Positions 36,164 to 45,700 of a DNA stretch of 64,000 nt are shown piece after piece. A model generated the notes under the pieces. The model searched no databases. It was not told where the DNA came from and worked only from the letters and a program-made list of their open reading frames with translations. The DNA lies in assembly GCF_030068455.1 (NCBI RefSeq), contig NZ_JAQOSQ010000002.1, positions 248,001 through 312,000 of the forward strand, in the 5' to 3' direction. Positions within the stretch are counted from its first letter, which is position 1; each line of letters opens with the position of its first letter. The position numbers and the translations under genes were made by a program. The stretch is from Roseofilum casamattae BLCC-M143. Its GTDB lineage: Bacteria > Cyanobacteriota > Cyanobacteriia > Cyanobacteriales > Desertifilaceae.

Positions 36164-36232
36164 CCAGAACCGATACAATAAGCCTTACATTGAGAGCCTT
36201 ATATTTAAGCGATAACCCTGTTGCCAACTGCC

Positions 36233-36637
36233 ATGACATCAACGCCCTTCTCTACATCAAATGCAACCCAACCCCCCGTCGCGGTAAGCTTGCAACCGAG
36301 CTATCGCATTCCTTTGGTTCTCATACTTTTGTCTATTCCCTTAGTTGCCGTCCAGACGATCCTGGCTGTAGCGCTCTCCCTGTTCGGGCTATTCCTGACG
36401 TTGCAAACCGCCAACATTCGCCTTACCTTTGCCGAAACCGCTCTAGATGTTTACTATTCCGGTAAGTTGATTCGTCAATTTCCGTACCGGGAATGGGAAA
36501 ATTGGGCAATTTTTTGGGATAAGTTTCCCATTTTGTTCTATTTCAAAGAAGTGAAAAGCATTCATTTTCTGCCCATTATCTTTGACTATCAAACCCTCAA
36601 GCGTTGTTTGGAAGAACGCTGTCCCCGTTCTCATTAA
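36233..36637 (+). CDS. DUF3119 membrane protein
   Basis: About 134 residues from the ATG at 36233 (a TTG at 36221 is also in frame). Two adjacent hydrophobic segments (IPLVLILLSIPLVAVQTILAVALSLFGLFL, about 27-56 from the ATG) form a membrane hairpin. A soluble C-terminal part follows, with FAETALDVYYSGKLIRQFPYREWENW and the FKEVKSIHFLPIIFD sequence, typical of DUF3119. The C-terminal part resembles a small PH-like domain in pattern. The function is unknown. Its place between a lipid permease and plsY suggests a membrane-lipid role by association. Confidence 0.8.
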   Translation: MTSTPFSTSNATQPPVAVSLQPSYRIPLVLILLSIPLVAVQTILAVALSLFGLFLTLQTANIRLTFAETALDVYYSGKLIRQFPYREWENWAIFWDKFPILFYFKEVKSIHFLPIIFDYQTLKRCLEERCPRSH

Positions 36638-36666
36638 TCCGATCGCAATTAATCTGAATTGAACTG

Positions 36667-38043
36667 ATGACTATCGATCCATACCCTGATGGCAGTCCGG
36701 AAGTGTTTCCCCCTCAGTCTCCTGAAGCTGAGGGAGTCTCTAACTGGCCGGCAGAAGACTCTGAGATTTCCGATCGCCAACCCGATGGCACGAGCGATAC
36801 TGAAGATGTTGCCAATGACGCTGAAGACCAATCGCTGGAGACCCCAGCAACGGCGGAAACTCTCCTTCCCTTACAGTTAGATACTAATACGCCTCATCAT
36901 CCCGAACCCCGCGAAGAGAGTGCAGAGAACGATCGGCTTAACGATATTAATGATACCCTTAGCGATCGCCCCTCAGAAGTGGCAGCAGAGGAAGAACCGT
37001 TAGATGCGGTGCAATCTCGGATTGAGGAGTTGCGATCGCATGAAGCAGCGCTAAACGAGCAAGTGCAAGGGTTGCGCAAAGAAGCAGAAGCCTTGGAAAA
37101 CCAATTAGCGGAACGGCGTTCTGCTATGGACCAGTTGGTGCAAGCGGGAGTGAGCGAGCTAGAACACCGGAAACAGCATCTGGAAATAACCATTGAAAAA
37201 TTGGAGAAGCAGGCCGATCGCATTCGAGGAGAGATGCGTACCAGTTTTGCTGGAGTTTCCCAAGATTTGGCCATTCGCGTGCAAGGATTTAAAGATTATT
37301 TGGTCGGTAGCTTGCAAGATTTAGCCAGTGCTGCGGAAAATATCGAGCTAGCACCGGAACAGATTGAGGTGGAACCGGCTTATCGAGAACCGCCACAACG
37401 GGAGGCGAGAGGGTCTGCTAGACCCCGTCGCGAGGATAGCCGAGGGGGGCGCGATCGCCCGAGAGAGCGCAATGAAGACATGCCATCTCCCCAATTTGCC
37501 CAACAAAAGTTTAACGACCAAGTCCGGAAAATTCGCCAGTTGCTCGATCGCTATCGTACGCGACCGGATTATTACGGGCCGGCCTGGCAGTTGCGCCGCA
37601 CCTTTGAACCGATCCATGCCGAGCGCGTTTCCCAGTGGTTTTTGACCCAAGGAGGGCGGGGAGCCGTTCGCAGTATGGGGTCGCGCCTGCAAAACATTTT
37701 AGTGGCGTCGGCAACCATTTCGGTGATGCATAGTTTGTATGGCGATCGCCTCCGGCCGCTGATTTTGGTCAATACTCCGGAACGGTTGGGAGAATGGCGA
37801 CGGGGGTTACAAGATTGTTTGGGAATCTCTCGCAGCGATTTTAGCTCGGAGCGCGGTATTGTCATGTTTGAAGCGCCCGAAGCTCTGGCTGCGAAAGCCG
37901 ATCGCATCGTGCAACAGAAGCAGTTGCCCCTAATTATTATTGATGAGTCGGAAGATAAGGTGAGCGTTTCCATGCTGCAATTTCCATTATGGTTGGCGTT
38001 TGCACCGAATCCCGACGGGCCGACAGGGATGGATACTTGGTAA
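36667..38043 (+). CDS. DUF3086 coiled-coil protein
   Basis: A 458-residue protein in three parts. Residues 1 to about 115 are acidic and disordered (Glu, Asp, Pro and Ser rich). Residues about 115-190 form a long coiled coil (SRIEELRSHEAALNEQVQGLRKEAE and onward). An Arg-rich linker (about 235-275) leads to the globular DUF3086 domain (about 275-455), which carries WQLRRTFEPIHAERVSQWFL and a final LIIIDESEDKVSVSMLQFPLWLAFAPNP. The protein family is cyanobacterial and has no known function. It is co-directional with, and 28 bases before, plsY, in a neighbourhood that is well conserved from what I recall. Confidence 0.8.
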   Translation: MTIDPYPDGSPEVFPPQSPEAEGVSNWPAEDSEISDRQPDGTSDTEDVANDAEDQSLETPATAETLLPLQLDTNTPHHPEPREESAENDRLNDINDTLSDRPSEVAAEEEPLDAVQSRIEELRSHEAALNEQVQGLRKEAEALENQLAERRSAMDQLVQAGVSELEHRKQHLEITIEKLEKQADRIRGEMRTSFAGVSQDLAIRVQGFKDYLVGSLQDLASAAENIELAPEQIEVEPAYREPPQREARGSARPRREDSRGGRDRPRERNEDMPSPQFAQQKFNDQVRKIRQLLDRYRTRPDYYGPAWQLRRTFEPIHAERVSQWFLTQGGRGAVRSMGSRLQNILVASATISVMHSLYGDRLRPLILVNTPERLGEWRRGLQDCLGISRSDFSSERGIVMFEAPEALAAKADRIVQQKQLPLIIIDESEDKVSVSMLQFPLWLAFAPNPDGPTGMDTW

Positions 38044-38071
38044 TGGATAGTGAATGAGTGGGAGGTGAGTT

Positions 38072-38743
38072 ATGGAATGGGCGATCGCGATCGGTTTGTT
38101 AGTTTTTGCGTATTTACTCGGTTCGATTCCCACCGGATATTGGTTGGGTAAGACCTTGCAAGACATTGATATTCGCGAATTTGGTTCCGGTTCGACGGGA
38201 GCAACCAATGCGTTGCGCACCTTGGGTAAAGGGCCGGCACTGGTGGTGCTCGCGATCGATATTCTCAAGGGAGCAGCTCCGGTATTGCTGATGAAGACAG
38301 TTTATTACTATCAGGGATTACTATCGTTGCAGCGATGGGAATCCTTACTGGTGGTTTTGACCGGGTTTTTAGCTTTATTCGGCCATAGTTTATCCATTTG
38401 GTTAATCTTGAATCAACCAGAGGGTAAATCTCTGAGTAAAGGCGGTAAATCTGCGGCGACAAGTTTGGGAGTCTTGCTGGCGCTCTACTGGCCGGTTGGA
38501 CTGTTAACCTTTGCCGTATTTGGTAGCGTTATTGGTATCGTGCGAATTGTCTCGGTGGGTTCGATGACAGCAGCGATCGCTGTTTCGGCTCTAATGATTG
38601 TCTTCCATCAGCCCATCGCTTATCAAGGGTTTGCGATCGTCGGCGGACTCTATGTCATTTTGCGCCATCGCAGCAATATCGAGCGGTTATTAGCTGGAGA
38701 AGAACCCAAAATTGGGCAAACAGTAACTCCGGTTTCCGAGTAG
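38072..38743 (+). CDS. plsY: Acyl-phosphate:glycerol-3-phosphate acyltransferase PlsY
   Basis: A 223-residue membrane enzyme with the PlsY loop motifs: GSIPTGYWLGKTLQDIDIREFGSGSTGATNALRTLG (about residues 17-52, substrate loop), the GHSLSIWL segment around 110, and the KGGKSAATSLG loop near 125. Five helices or so are predicted. It uses acyl-phosphate from PlsX to make lysophosphatidic acid at the membrane. It is the last gene of the MlaE-DUF3119-DUF3086-plsY group, and a perfect 22-base palindrome after it is a good terminator. Extra residues at the C-terminus are unremarkable. Confidence 0.95.
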   Translation: MEWAIAIGLLVFAYLLGSIPTGYWLGKTLQDIDIREFGSGSTGATNALRTLGKGPALVVLAIDILKGAAPVLLMKTVYYYQGLLSLQRWESLLVVLTGFLALFGHSLSIWLILNQPEGKSLSKGGKSAATSLGVLLALYWPVGLLTFAVFGSVIGIVRIVSVGSMTAAIAVSALMIVFHQPIAYQGFAIVGGLYVILRHRSNIERLLAGEEPKIGQTVTPVSE

Positions 38744-38779
38744 CGATCGCCTCGCCTGCATTTCCTAAACTCTAAGATT

Positions 38780-38801
38780 CCGAAACGCTTAAGCGTTTCG
38801 G
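38780..38801. terminator. Palindromic terminator between plsY and the CHAT gene
   Basis: A perfect 22-base palindrome with an 11-base-pair stem (CCGAAACGCTT and its complement). It is placed between the convergent plsY and CHAT genes. It is followed by GATTTT on the plus strand and preceded by AGAATC on the same strand, so T-rich flanks on either strand are weak. Confidence 0.55.
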
Positions 38802-38858
38802 ATTTTCGGAGAGTGACAGAAGAGGAATAAAAAATCCTTCGCTTGCAGCTCGCTACCA

Positions 38859-41417
38859 TTACAACCAGTTACCAACCATGACAAAAGAGGCCCAGAAGAA
38901 GGGTTGATCGAAGCTTTTATCGTTTATAAGTTGAAGCTGAGCATTGCGCAATGCTTCAACTTTTGAAATACCTGGTTCGTTCAACTCTTCATAGAATTGT
39001 GTCATCACTTGAGCGGCAACGCGATCGCGAACCGGCCAGAGGCTGGCAATGGTAGAACGGGCACCAGATTTGATCGCAAACCCGGCTAAACCTAGAACCG
39101 CGCGATCGTCCCCAGCGGCAGTATCGCAAGCACTCAAAACTAATAATTCTAGGGTATCATCGCTCCGGCGGCGGTCTCTGAGCATTTCCGATAATTCCCG
39201 CACGTTTAGTTGTCCGTCCCACAAGAGTAAAAAGGTACTCTCTTGAGTCGAACCAAATTGTCCGTGAGTCGCTAGGTGAACCACATTGGGATGTTCCCGT
39301 TGCAGTCTCTGTACTAAATTTTCTCGCGTAAAGCTTTGGTTGAGTAATTGAGTCGCCGCGATCGTACGAGAAATATCTTGGACTTCTTGCTCGACTTCAG
39401 GCAGAGCCGCAAACCCCGAGACAGACTCGCTGATGCCACCAACAACAGCATCGATCTGTTGTTGTTGCAGTTGGTTGGTTGGTAGCAGTTGCAAGCCAGG
39501 AGATAAGGCAACTGCGTATTTTTCAATCAGATACTCTTGTCCGTCATGGAGAGCGCCAACAGGCAGGCGCTGAAGAAGATCGTCAAGGACAAACACTAGA
39601 GTTTTGCTACCTTGCAAAGCGCCGTCTTCTTCTACGGGACGAATCAACCAATCATAGATCTGTTGGGATAACTGCAATTGTTGGGTACTATCCGAGACAG
39701 GGTGCAGGGTGGAGAGAAAGGCGTGGACTTTTTCTTCTACTTGCTGGCGAGGGAGAGGTTGACTGTAGTAGCGGATGGGTTGCCCCGCAGCAGAAACCAG
39801 GATACCCAGGCGATCGCGGAGCATGATTGTATACAACAGAGCTGCATCGGGGTCAATTTCATCAATTTGTTGGGGTTCGGCCTCTAAACAAGCATCTTCA
39901 AAAAAGTCATCGAGTTCTGCCAATTGGAGGTTCTCAATCAGGTCGCGGACTTCTGCTAATTCTGCTTGACCGGGATTGTTATCTAACAAGAGTCCTACTA
40001 GCTCTCGGTAAACGGGTTCGACACTCTCGCGAAAGGAGAATTGAAGCTCCCGGTCAACTGCCACTAAGTCACCTCGCAAGGCTTGTAAAGCGGTAATGGC
40101 TTCTCGGTAAGCTGCGATCGCGTCACTCAACTTTCCTTCTTCTTGCAGCACCCGACCCAACGTCCAAGCAGCTTGCGAGATAATTCGGTTGCCTTGTATG
40201 GCTTGACCTAACGATAGAGACTGTTCGAGTAGTTTTTTTCCGGCTTTCCCTTGTCCTCGGTTGGTATATAACGTGCCCAATTCTTCGAGAGCATAGGCTT
40301 CGGCTGTCGGATCGTTGAGGCTGCGGGCATCTTGCACCGCATCCCCTAAAAGCTTGACGACTTTAGGTGGCGATACGATCGTCTCTAGCTGCTCGACTGT
40401 TTTTAAAGTATGGGCAAAATTGATGGCTGCGTAGATTTTCGGACGGCTAGGGGGTAAGGCATTCATCTCCTGCTGTAGAGAAGCCGCAATTCTCCGAGTC
40501 TCATTCTGTTCTCCGAGTTCTGCATACATCCGCAACAAGTTGAGTTGCGCGTCTAAGCGATTTTTCTTATTCTTTGCCGTGCGATCGGCTTGTTGGAAAT
40601 AGTAGAGGGCATCAGGGGTATTGTTCTGGTCGGTGGCAATATTCCCCAGACTTAATAAAATTGGACTCAGTTCGCTGTCTGCATTGAGCTGTTCGGCCAG
40701 AACCAAACCTTGTTCTAGCACTTGACGGGCATCTTCCTCAAATCCGTTCTGGTGTAAGGCATCGCCCAAACTATGGAGGGTTTGAATTTTGAGCGATGAA
40801 CGATCGAGTCGATCGGTTTGTTGGGCGATCGCCTGCAGGATAGTGTAGGCTCGTCCGTAATATCCCAAACCATACAAGACTCGCGCCTGGTTGAGTTGGC
40901 TGCCGATCGCCCCTTGAAAGTCTCCAGCATCTTGGTAATAGTTTTCTGCCTCCTCCCAAATATCTAAAGCCTTTTGCATTTGCCCCAGATAGAGAAAAAG
41001 ATTTGCCTGGGTATTGAGCGCTTGGGCCCGCAAAATGGCTTGCGGATCGGAGGCCGATTCTAAGAGGGCTAAACTTTCGACAATGGCTTCTTCGGCAAGT
41101 CCCGGCCGATCTAGTTTTTGATAAGCGGAGGCGAGATAACTTAACGTTAAGGCGCGATCGCTTTCATTTCCTGTATCCCGGTATTCTCGTGCTGCTTCAG
41201 ACCAGATTGCAGCAGCATCTGCAAAGCGACCTGACTGATAGAGTTGACGACCTTGTTCTAAAGCTGTGGGAGTTTGGGCAGAGAGGGAAGTCGCAGTGGG
41301 GGTCATTGCGATCGCCCCTTGTAAAGATAACGTTAGACCAATGGTCGCCACTGCGATCGAGAGGTAATGCCAATAACGTCGTAACTTTCTCATCATTGCA
41401 ATTCTCTCATTACTCAT
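38859..41417 (-). CDS. TPR-CHAT domain protein (caspase-like protease family)
   Basis: An 852-residue protein. A signal-like N-terminal helix (about 16-37) precedes roughly ten TPR motifs (about 55-460), whose pattern of alternating Tyr/Ala/Leu helices (for example [22 protein letters not shown]) is clear. The C-terminal CHAT domain (about 590-852) has an intact catalytic pair: His718 in HLATHGQFG and Cys764 in [11 protein letters not shown]. It also has [22 protein letters not shown] and the final [17 protein letters not shown] proteins are caspase-like cysteine peptidases or scaffolds. The start ATG overlaps the upstream kinase stop by four bases (ATGA), so the two are translated together. 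It is the last gene of the DUF928-CHASE2-CHAT operon. Confidence 0.9.
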   Translation of the reverse strand: MSNERIAMMRKLRRYWHYLSIAVATIGLTLSLQGAIAMTPTATSLSAQTPTALEQGRQLYQSGRFADAAAIWSEAAREYRDTGNESDRALTLSYLASAYQKLDRPGLAEEAIVESLALLESASDPQAILRAQALNTQANLFLYLGQMQKALDIWEEAENYYQDAGDFQGAIGSQLNQARVLYGLGYYGRAYTILQAIAQQTDRLDRSSLKIQTLHSLGDALHQNGFEEDARQVLEQGLVLAEQLNADSELSPILLSLGNIATDQNNTPDALYYFQQADRTAKNKKNRLDAQLNLLRMYAELGEQNETRRIAASLQQEMNALPPSRPKIYAAINFAHTLKTVEQLETIVSPPKVVKLLGDAVQDARSLNDPTAEAYALEELGTLYTNRGQGKAGKKLLEQSLSLGQAIQGNRIISQAAWTLGRVLQEEGKLSDAIAAYREAITALQALRGDLVAVDRELQFSFRESVEPVYRELVGLLLDNNPGQAELAEVRDLIENLQLAELDDFFEDACLEAEPQQIDEIDPDAALLYTIMLRDRLGILVSAAGQPIRYYSQPLPRQQVEEKVHAFLSTLHPVSDSTQQLQLSQQIYDWLIRPVEEDGALQGSKTLVFVLDDLLQRLPVGALHDGQEYLIEKYAVALSPGLQLLPTNQLQQQQIDAVVGGISESVSGFAALPEVEQEVQDISRTIAATQLLNQSFTRENLVQRLQREHPNVVHLATHGQFGSTQESTFLLLWDGQLNVRELSEMLRDRRRSDDTLELLVLSACDTAAGDDRAVLGLAGFAIKSGARSTIASLWPVRDRVAAQVMTQFYEELNEPGISKVEALRNAQLQLINDKSFDQPFFWASFVMVGNWL

Positions 41418-44158
41418 GTTTCCGACTCTCTCGACTTAATCAATTGTACAATACCGCTATCATCAAACTCCTCAGTTAGAGTCAGAACTTTTTCAGCAAA
41501 TACTTTATATTTTGGCTGTCGTGCCATTAAGTGCTTGACTTCTTCTTCTATGCTTGCGATATCACCAATCTTGGCTCCTTTCAAAATGTTTTCTAATTCC
41601 TCTGAAGAAGGAAATACCATTTCCCCCTCTTCGGATTCATCTTTCGGTGTTGTATAGACCCATTCGAGTTGGAGATGATGCTGTAATTGTTCCAATAACT
41701 GGGAGAATTGAATCGGCTGAGGGAGAAAGGCATTACTGCCGAGTTTCATGGCGCGATCGCGATGGCTCTCATACACATTAGCAGAAGTAGCGATAATGAC
41801 TGTATCTTGAAACTTTGGGTTTTGGCGCAACTGGGAAATGGTTTCCCATCCTTGCTCGATCGGCATAATTAAGTTGACGATCGCTACATCCGGATGTAAA
41901 TAAGCGGATTGCTGGAGAGCCATTTCCCCGTTGCAGCTATCGAAGACTTTAAATCCTAAAGGTTCGAGTAATTTCTTAAAAATATCCTGGTTGTCAAAAC
42001 GATCGTCAACCACTAGAACAGTCACCGGTTTGCGATTAGTATAGCCGATAATCCGATCGACTGAGGGTTGAGAAGTGAGGACAATGTCTTCTGCGCCACC
42101 GACTGGGATATCCAGTTCAAAGAAGAACGTGCTGCCTTCTCCAAATACGGATTTTACTTGCAATTGAGACCCCATCATCTGCACGAGTTGTTGCGAAATA
42201 GATAGTCCTAATCCCGTTCCTTTTGCCTGTTTCTTTGCTTTTCCAACTTGCTCGAAAGGTTGGAAAATTTTGTCTATTTGTTCCGGCGTTATCCCCGTAC
42301 CTGTATCGATAATTTCAAAGCGGATGGTTGCGTTTAAATCTGACTTATTTTCCGGTTGCCTTTGGACGGACAACGTAACGGAACCGCAGTCTGTAAATTT
42401 AATGGAGTTATTGAGGAGATTGAGCAAAATCTGGCGCAATCGCTTGTCATCAACTACCACTCGATCGGGGAGATTGTCGGCAAATTCCGATTGAAATAGT
42501 AAATCTTTTTCTGCAGCTTTGATCTTACAAATTTCGGTAACGCCTAAGAGTAGAGTGGGAAAATGAGTCGGTTCGGGAAAAAGATCGAGTTTTCGCGCTT
42601 CAATTTTGGAAAGGTCGAGAATCTCATTAATTAAATTCAGCAAGTGTTCTCCACTTTGTTGTATGATAGAGATACCTTTTTGGCTTGAAGATTCCATGGT
42701 ACTCGAGCGTTTGAGAATTTGGGCATAACCCAAGATCCCATTGAGCGGAGTTCGCAACTCGTGACTCATATTGGCGAGGAATTCGCTTTTAGCTTGGTTG
42801 GCAACATCAGCAGCTTCTTTAGCCTCGGCTAGTTGTTGGGTTCGTTCCTCTACTTTGGCTTCTAAGTTTTTTGAGTAGTCCGAGAGGTGTTGATTCGCAA
42901 TAGAGAGTTGTTCGTTGGCGATCGCCAATTTTTGCTGTTTATAGGTATTAGTCGTGATAATTGCGCTGAGCCAAAAAGCGAATAGAGGCGGAATCATGGG
43001 TACGAGGATGCCGAACAAGAATGCAATATAGGCTCCGCCGAACAAGGCTGTAGTGCCCGCCATCGCGCTCCACAACACGTTCCCTCCAGGAAGAGTACAC
43101 TTTGATTGTTCGCCCCAAGCAATGGCTAACCACAGTCCAGCACTTCCTAAAGACGACCAAAGTCCTATCCACAGGGCTTGCATACTCCCCGTCCACCCTC
43201 GGATTGGAGAACGACCTTCCAAAGCACTGCCTACGATCTGACTGACGATATTGGCATGGACGACGACGCCAGGTGTCGGTTCTTTGTTCTCCAGCCAATT
43301 GCTGCTATAAGGAGTGGCGAAGAAATCATTGGTACTCGGAGCGGTGGAACCAATGAGAACAATGCGATCGCGGATTAAGTGAGGTGGAATCTTGCCCTCG
43401 ATTGCCTCCTGTAAGGAGATCGTCGGAAACATAGATGTTGCCCCGCGCCAATTGAGTAAAATCTGGTAGCCACCCAAGGCTTGTTCGGAATAGCCAGCCT
43501 CTCGATGTTGTAGGGGAGTAAAGGTCGCTTTGCCAAGTTGGAATTTGAGCTGTTCGGCATCGATCGTTTCTAAGGTAATGCCCTGTTGCTTCAGATATTC
43601 AGTTGCAATATTAGTTGCCAATCCACTTTTAATGACTCCGTCGTTTTCATCATCGGTGGTCGAGAGCAATGCACGGCGAATATTTCCATCCCCATCTACC
43701 ACTAGATCGGCGAGGGCAACGCGATTGAGACTTTGTAAAATCGGAGAAGGTTCGACGCGATCTCCAATAATTTTTTCGACTCCGATCAGGTTGGGAGTCG
43801 TGCTAAAGATTTCCTGAAGTTCTGCATATCCCGGTTCTTCCGGAATATTCCGATAGATATCCAATCCGATGGCCGCTGGTTGGCGATCGCTAATTTTTTC
43901 GATGGCTCGGGCTAAAACGCGATCGGGAATCGGCCAGTTACCCGCAAATTTAATATCGTCTTCATCAATAGTGATAATCACAATTCTTTCGTCTTGAGGC
44001 TCTTGCGGCCGCAAGCGAAAAAATAGATCGCGTATCCCCCATTCCAAGAGATTGAACAGCCCCAAGAAATTAACCGCGATCGCACTGGCTGATACGCTAG
44101 AAGCAATAATAATTAAGGCAAGGTAAGGTCTGATTGATACTCGGAATCTTGGCAGCAT
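41414..44158 (-). CDS. CHASE2 hybrid sensor histidine kinase with a degenerate receiver
   Basis: A 914-residue sensor. The first helix (about 10-35) and a group of three helices (about 325-400) enclose a periplasmic CHASE2 domain (about 42-318, with [14 protein letters not shown] and [17 protein letters not shown]). A coiled coil leads to His466 in [20 protein letters not shown] and an intact ATPase domain. The receiver (about 712-830) is damaged: Asp is replaced by Asn762 (AIVNLIMP) and the conserved Lys by Gln814 (FLPQPI), although the acidic pair VVDDR is kept. It therefore cannot be phosphorylated in the usual way. A C-terminal helical module is shared with the kinase at 28701. It is coupled by four bases to the CHAT gene. 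Confidence 0.9.
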   Translation of the reverse strand: MLPRFRVSIRPYLALIIIASSVSASAIAVNFLGLFNLLEWGIRDLFFRLRPQEPQDERIVIITIDEDDIKFAGNWPIPDRVLARAIEKISDRQPAAIGLDIYRNIPEEPGYAELQEIFSTTPNLIGVEKIIGDRVEPSPILQSLNRVALADLVVDGDGNIRRALLSTTDDENDGVIKSGLATNIATEYLKQQGITLETIDAEQLKFQLGKATFTPLQHREAGYSEQALGGYQILLNWRGATSMFPTISLQEAIEGKIPPHLIRDRIVLIGSTAPSTNDFFATPYSSNWLENKEPTPGVVVHANIVSQIVGSALEGRSPIRGWTGSMQALWIGLWSSLGSAGLWLAIAWGEQSKCTLPGGNVLWSAMAGTTALFGGAYIAFLFGILVPMIPPLFAFWLSAIITTNTYKQQKLAIANEQLSIANQHLSDYSKNLEAKVEERTQQLAEAKEAADVANQAKSEFLANMSHELRTPLNGILGYAQILKRSSTMESSSQKGISIIQQSGEHLLNLINEILDLSKIEARKLDLFPEPTHFPTLLLGVTEICKIKAAEKDLLFQSEFADNLPDRVVVDDKRLRQILLNLLNNSIKFTDCGSVTLSVQRQPENKSDLNATIRFEIIDTGTGITPEQIDKIFQPFEQVGKAKKQAKGTGLGLSISQQLVQMMGSQLQVKSVFGEGSTFFFELDIPVGGAEDIVLTSQPSVDRIIGYTNRKPVTVLVVDDRFDNQDIFKKLLEPLGFKVFDSCNGEMALQQSAYLHPDVAIVNLIMPIEQGWETISQLRQNPKFQDTVIIATSANVYESHRDRAMKLGSNAFLPQPIQFSQLLEQLQHHLQLEWVYTTPKDESEEGEMVFPSSEELENILKGAKIGDIASIEEEVKHLMARQPKYKVFAEKVLTLTEEFDDSGIVQLIKSRESET

Positions 44159-44268
44159 AGTTTCATTAATAATGAATAATTAGTTATTCATTGTTTATGA
44201 GAAAGAGAGGGTTAGACGATCTCTACCCGTCCTAACCCTCTGTGAATCACTGTTATACCTTATAGTAT

Positions 44269-45234
44269 CTAGTCAGCTGTTGGAACTAGAGAGGCGTTGG
44301 TTAGTTGCGATAAGTTCACTGAGTCTAACAACTCCGTCCATTCTGCCACCAATTGCGGATTCAGCGGATCGATGACTTGCAAAGCGGCAAGGAGGGAAGC
44401 AGAGTCGTACCATACTCCATTTGTTGCTAGAATTGCGGACTGTTGCAAGGGGGTTTTTCCCTCTAGCGATCGTGCTAATTCGGCACTGGGAGTAATTCTC
44501 TTCACCAAACCATCAACAAACGGCGTTTTGGGAGACAATTGTCCGTCCAACTTCAGGGCAAAATACCATTGATACATCCGGCCGGCTTCCAATCCGGGAG
44601 CTTCTTCCGGAAGCTCGATTGTCACAATACCAGCTTTTCCAGAGACTGAAATGGATGTAGTATGGAGTATCTCTCCGTCCGGGTCTTTGAGAGAAAATAT
44701 GGCTTCACCTCCTGACGATTCAGGCACGTAGACCAAAATCGTTGGGTGGCTTGATAGGGTTGTACCGTAGAAATTCTCGGGTAACAAGGCCACTATGCTT
44801 GGTTCTTCAGAAGAAGTCTGCCCATCAATGCGGGAGGCTCCTCCGGCTGCATGACTCGGGGCGCTATTATCTGAAGGAGGCAAGAACTGGCTTCTTGAGG
44901 CTCCTCCTGTCGATTGACTCGGGGCACTATTATCTGAAGGAGGTAAGAACTGGCTCCTGGCAGCTACTCCTGTCGATTGACTCGGGGCGCTATTATCTGA
45001 AGGAGGCAAGAACTGGCTTCTTGAGGCTCCTCCTGTCGAGCGAGTCGGCGCGCCATTTCCTGAAGGAGGTAAGAACTGGCTTCTTGAGGCTCCTCCTGTC
45101 GAGCGAGTCGGCGCGCTATTGTCTGAAGGAGGGCTAAACGTAACTGCTTGAACCGCTTCTAGTGCTATCGAGATCGCGCCGACCGTAACCATAGACCAGG
45201 TTGCTGCTTTTATCGCGTACTGCTTAAGTTTCAT
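44269..45234 (-). CDS. DUF928 protein with five-copy tandem repeat, secreted
   Basis: About 321 residues from the ATG at 45234. A GTG five codons upstream is in frame, and a GAGG lies between. The signal peptide (about 5-27, ending ALEAVQA) is followed by five imperfect 21-residue repeats of the type SQFLPPSDNSAPSQSTGGASR (about 35-135), then by the DUF928 domain (TLSSHPTILVYVPESSGG, AGRMYQWYFALKLDG, LATNGVWYDSASLLAALQ, ending SVNLSQLTNASLVPT). It heads the operon DUF928-CHASE2 kinase-CHAT, on the minus strand, with 110 bases before the kinase. It is presumably exported to the periplasm, where the CHASE2 domain also lies, so a sensory partnership is a reasonable guess. Confidence 0.85.
   Translation of the reverse strand: MKLKQYAIKAATWSMVTVGAISIALEAVQAVTFSPPSDNSAPTRSTGGASRSQFLPPSGNGAPTRSTGGASRSQFLPPSDNSAPSQSTGVAARSQFLPPSDNSAPSQSTGGASRSQFLPPSDNSAPSHAAGGASRIDGQTSSEEPSIVALLPENFYGTTLSSHPTILVYVPESSGGEAIFSLKDPDGEILHTTSISVSGKAGIVTIELPEEAPGLEAGRMYQWYFALKLDGQLSPKTPFVDGLVKRITPSAELARSLEGKTPLQQSAILATNGVWYDSASLLAALQVIDPLNPQLVAEWTELLDSVNLSQLTNASLVPTAD
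44832..45135. repeat. 63-base tandem repeats within the DUF928 gene
   Basis: About five tandem copies of a 63-base unit encode the 21-residue repeat of the secreted DUF928 protein. The copies differ by only a few bases each, so unit number is likely to vary between strains. The unit length is a multiple of three, so changes keep the frame. Confidence 0.8.
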
Positions 45235-45381
45235 AAAGTTTGACCTCACGGATTTTGGATCTTAGGGATAAGCTCATTACAATTCGGAGATATTTGCGAT
45301 TTGATGTTGAGCTTAGGTTTCCTTAACAGTTTCTTGGAGTTTCATTAGCCTTGATTGAGAGTTTCTGTTTAGCCTCCTTGA

Positions 45382-45451
45382 TATTCATGAAGATTGCATG
45401 AAGACTGCTTCATATTTTTAGGTATTCATGAAGATTGCATGAAGATTGCTT
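45382..45451 (-). promoter_or_regulatory. Paired 11-base-spaced direct repeats upstream of the DUF928 operon
   Basis: On the minus strand the block TCTTCATGCAATCTTCATGAA occurs twice, within 45382-45410 and 45423-45451, spaced 41 bases apart. Within each block TCTTCATG occurs twice at an 11-base period, a spacing typical of OmpR/PhoB-family binding sites. The blocks lie 148-217 bases upstream of the DUF928 start. I infer an operator for a winged-helix regulator. Between 45250 and 45380 I see no gene. Confidence 0.5.
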
Positions 45452-45549
45452 TACATCTTTGAATGATTTTAGGAATTTCTTTGGGTATTTAAATATACTT
45501 AGTACCATTTTAGCATAAAGAAATTGAGATGCCAAATATATCGGGGCTT

Positions 45550-45700
45550 GCTCTAGGGCAAACGCATACTAACTTGTGCTTAACGACGGAAGGGGAATTT
45601 CAGTGACTGCTCCCTTGAGTTGACCTCAGATTTTTCTCAACACGATAGCAGTTTAAAGCATTTATTGAGAAAAATCTAGAGGATGCATTTGCCCTAGGGC
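45550..45700. mobile_element. MITE-like inverted-repeat element
   Basis: The 20-base ends GCTCTAGGGCAAACGCATAC (45550-45569) and its near-inverse at 45681-45700 (reverse complement GCCCTAGGGCAAATGCATCC) match at 17 of 20 positions. Inside is a further perfect 13-base inverted repeat, AGATTTTTCTCAA at 45628-45640 and its complement at 45665-45677. There is no coding frame within. This 151-base non-coding element fits a MITE. I see no clear target duplication at its edges. It occupies part of the 930-base gene-free stretch between the DUF928 operon and the ammonia-lyase gene. Confidence 0.55.

Noticed and set aside
44832-45135. Regular 63-base repeats considered as a CRISPR array
   Set aside because: There are no unique spacers between units, the repeats are in frame in a secreted protein, and no cas genes are near.
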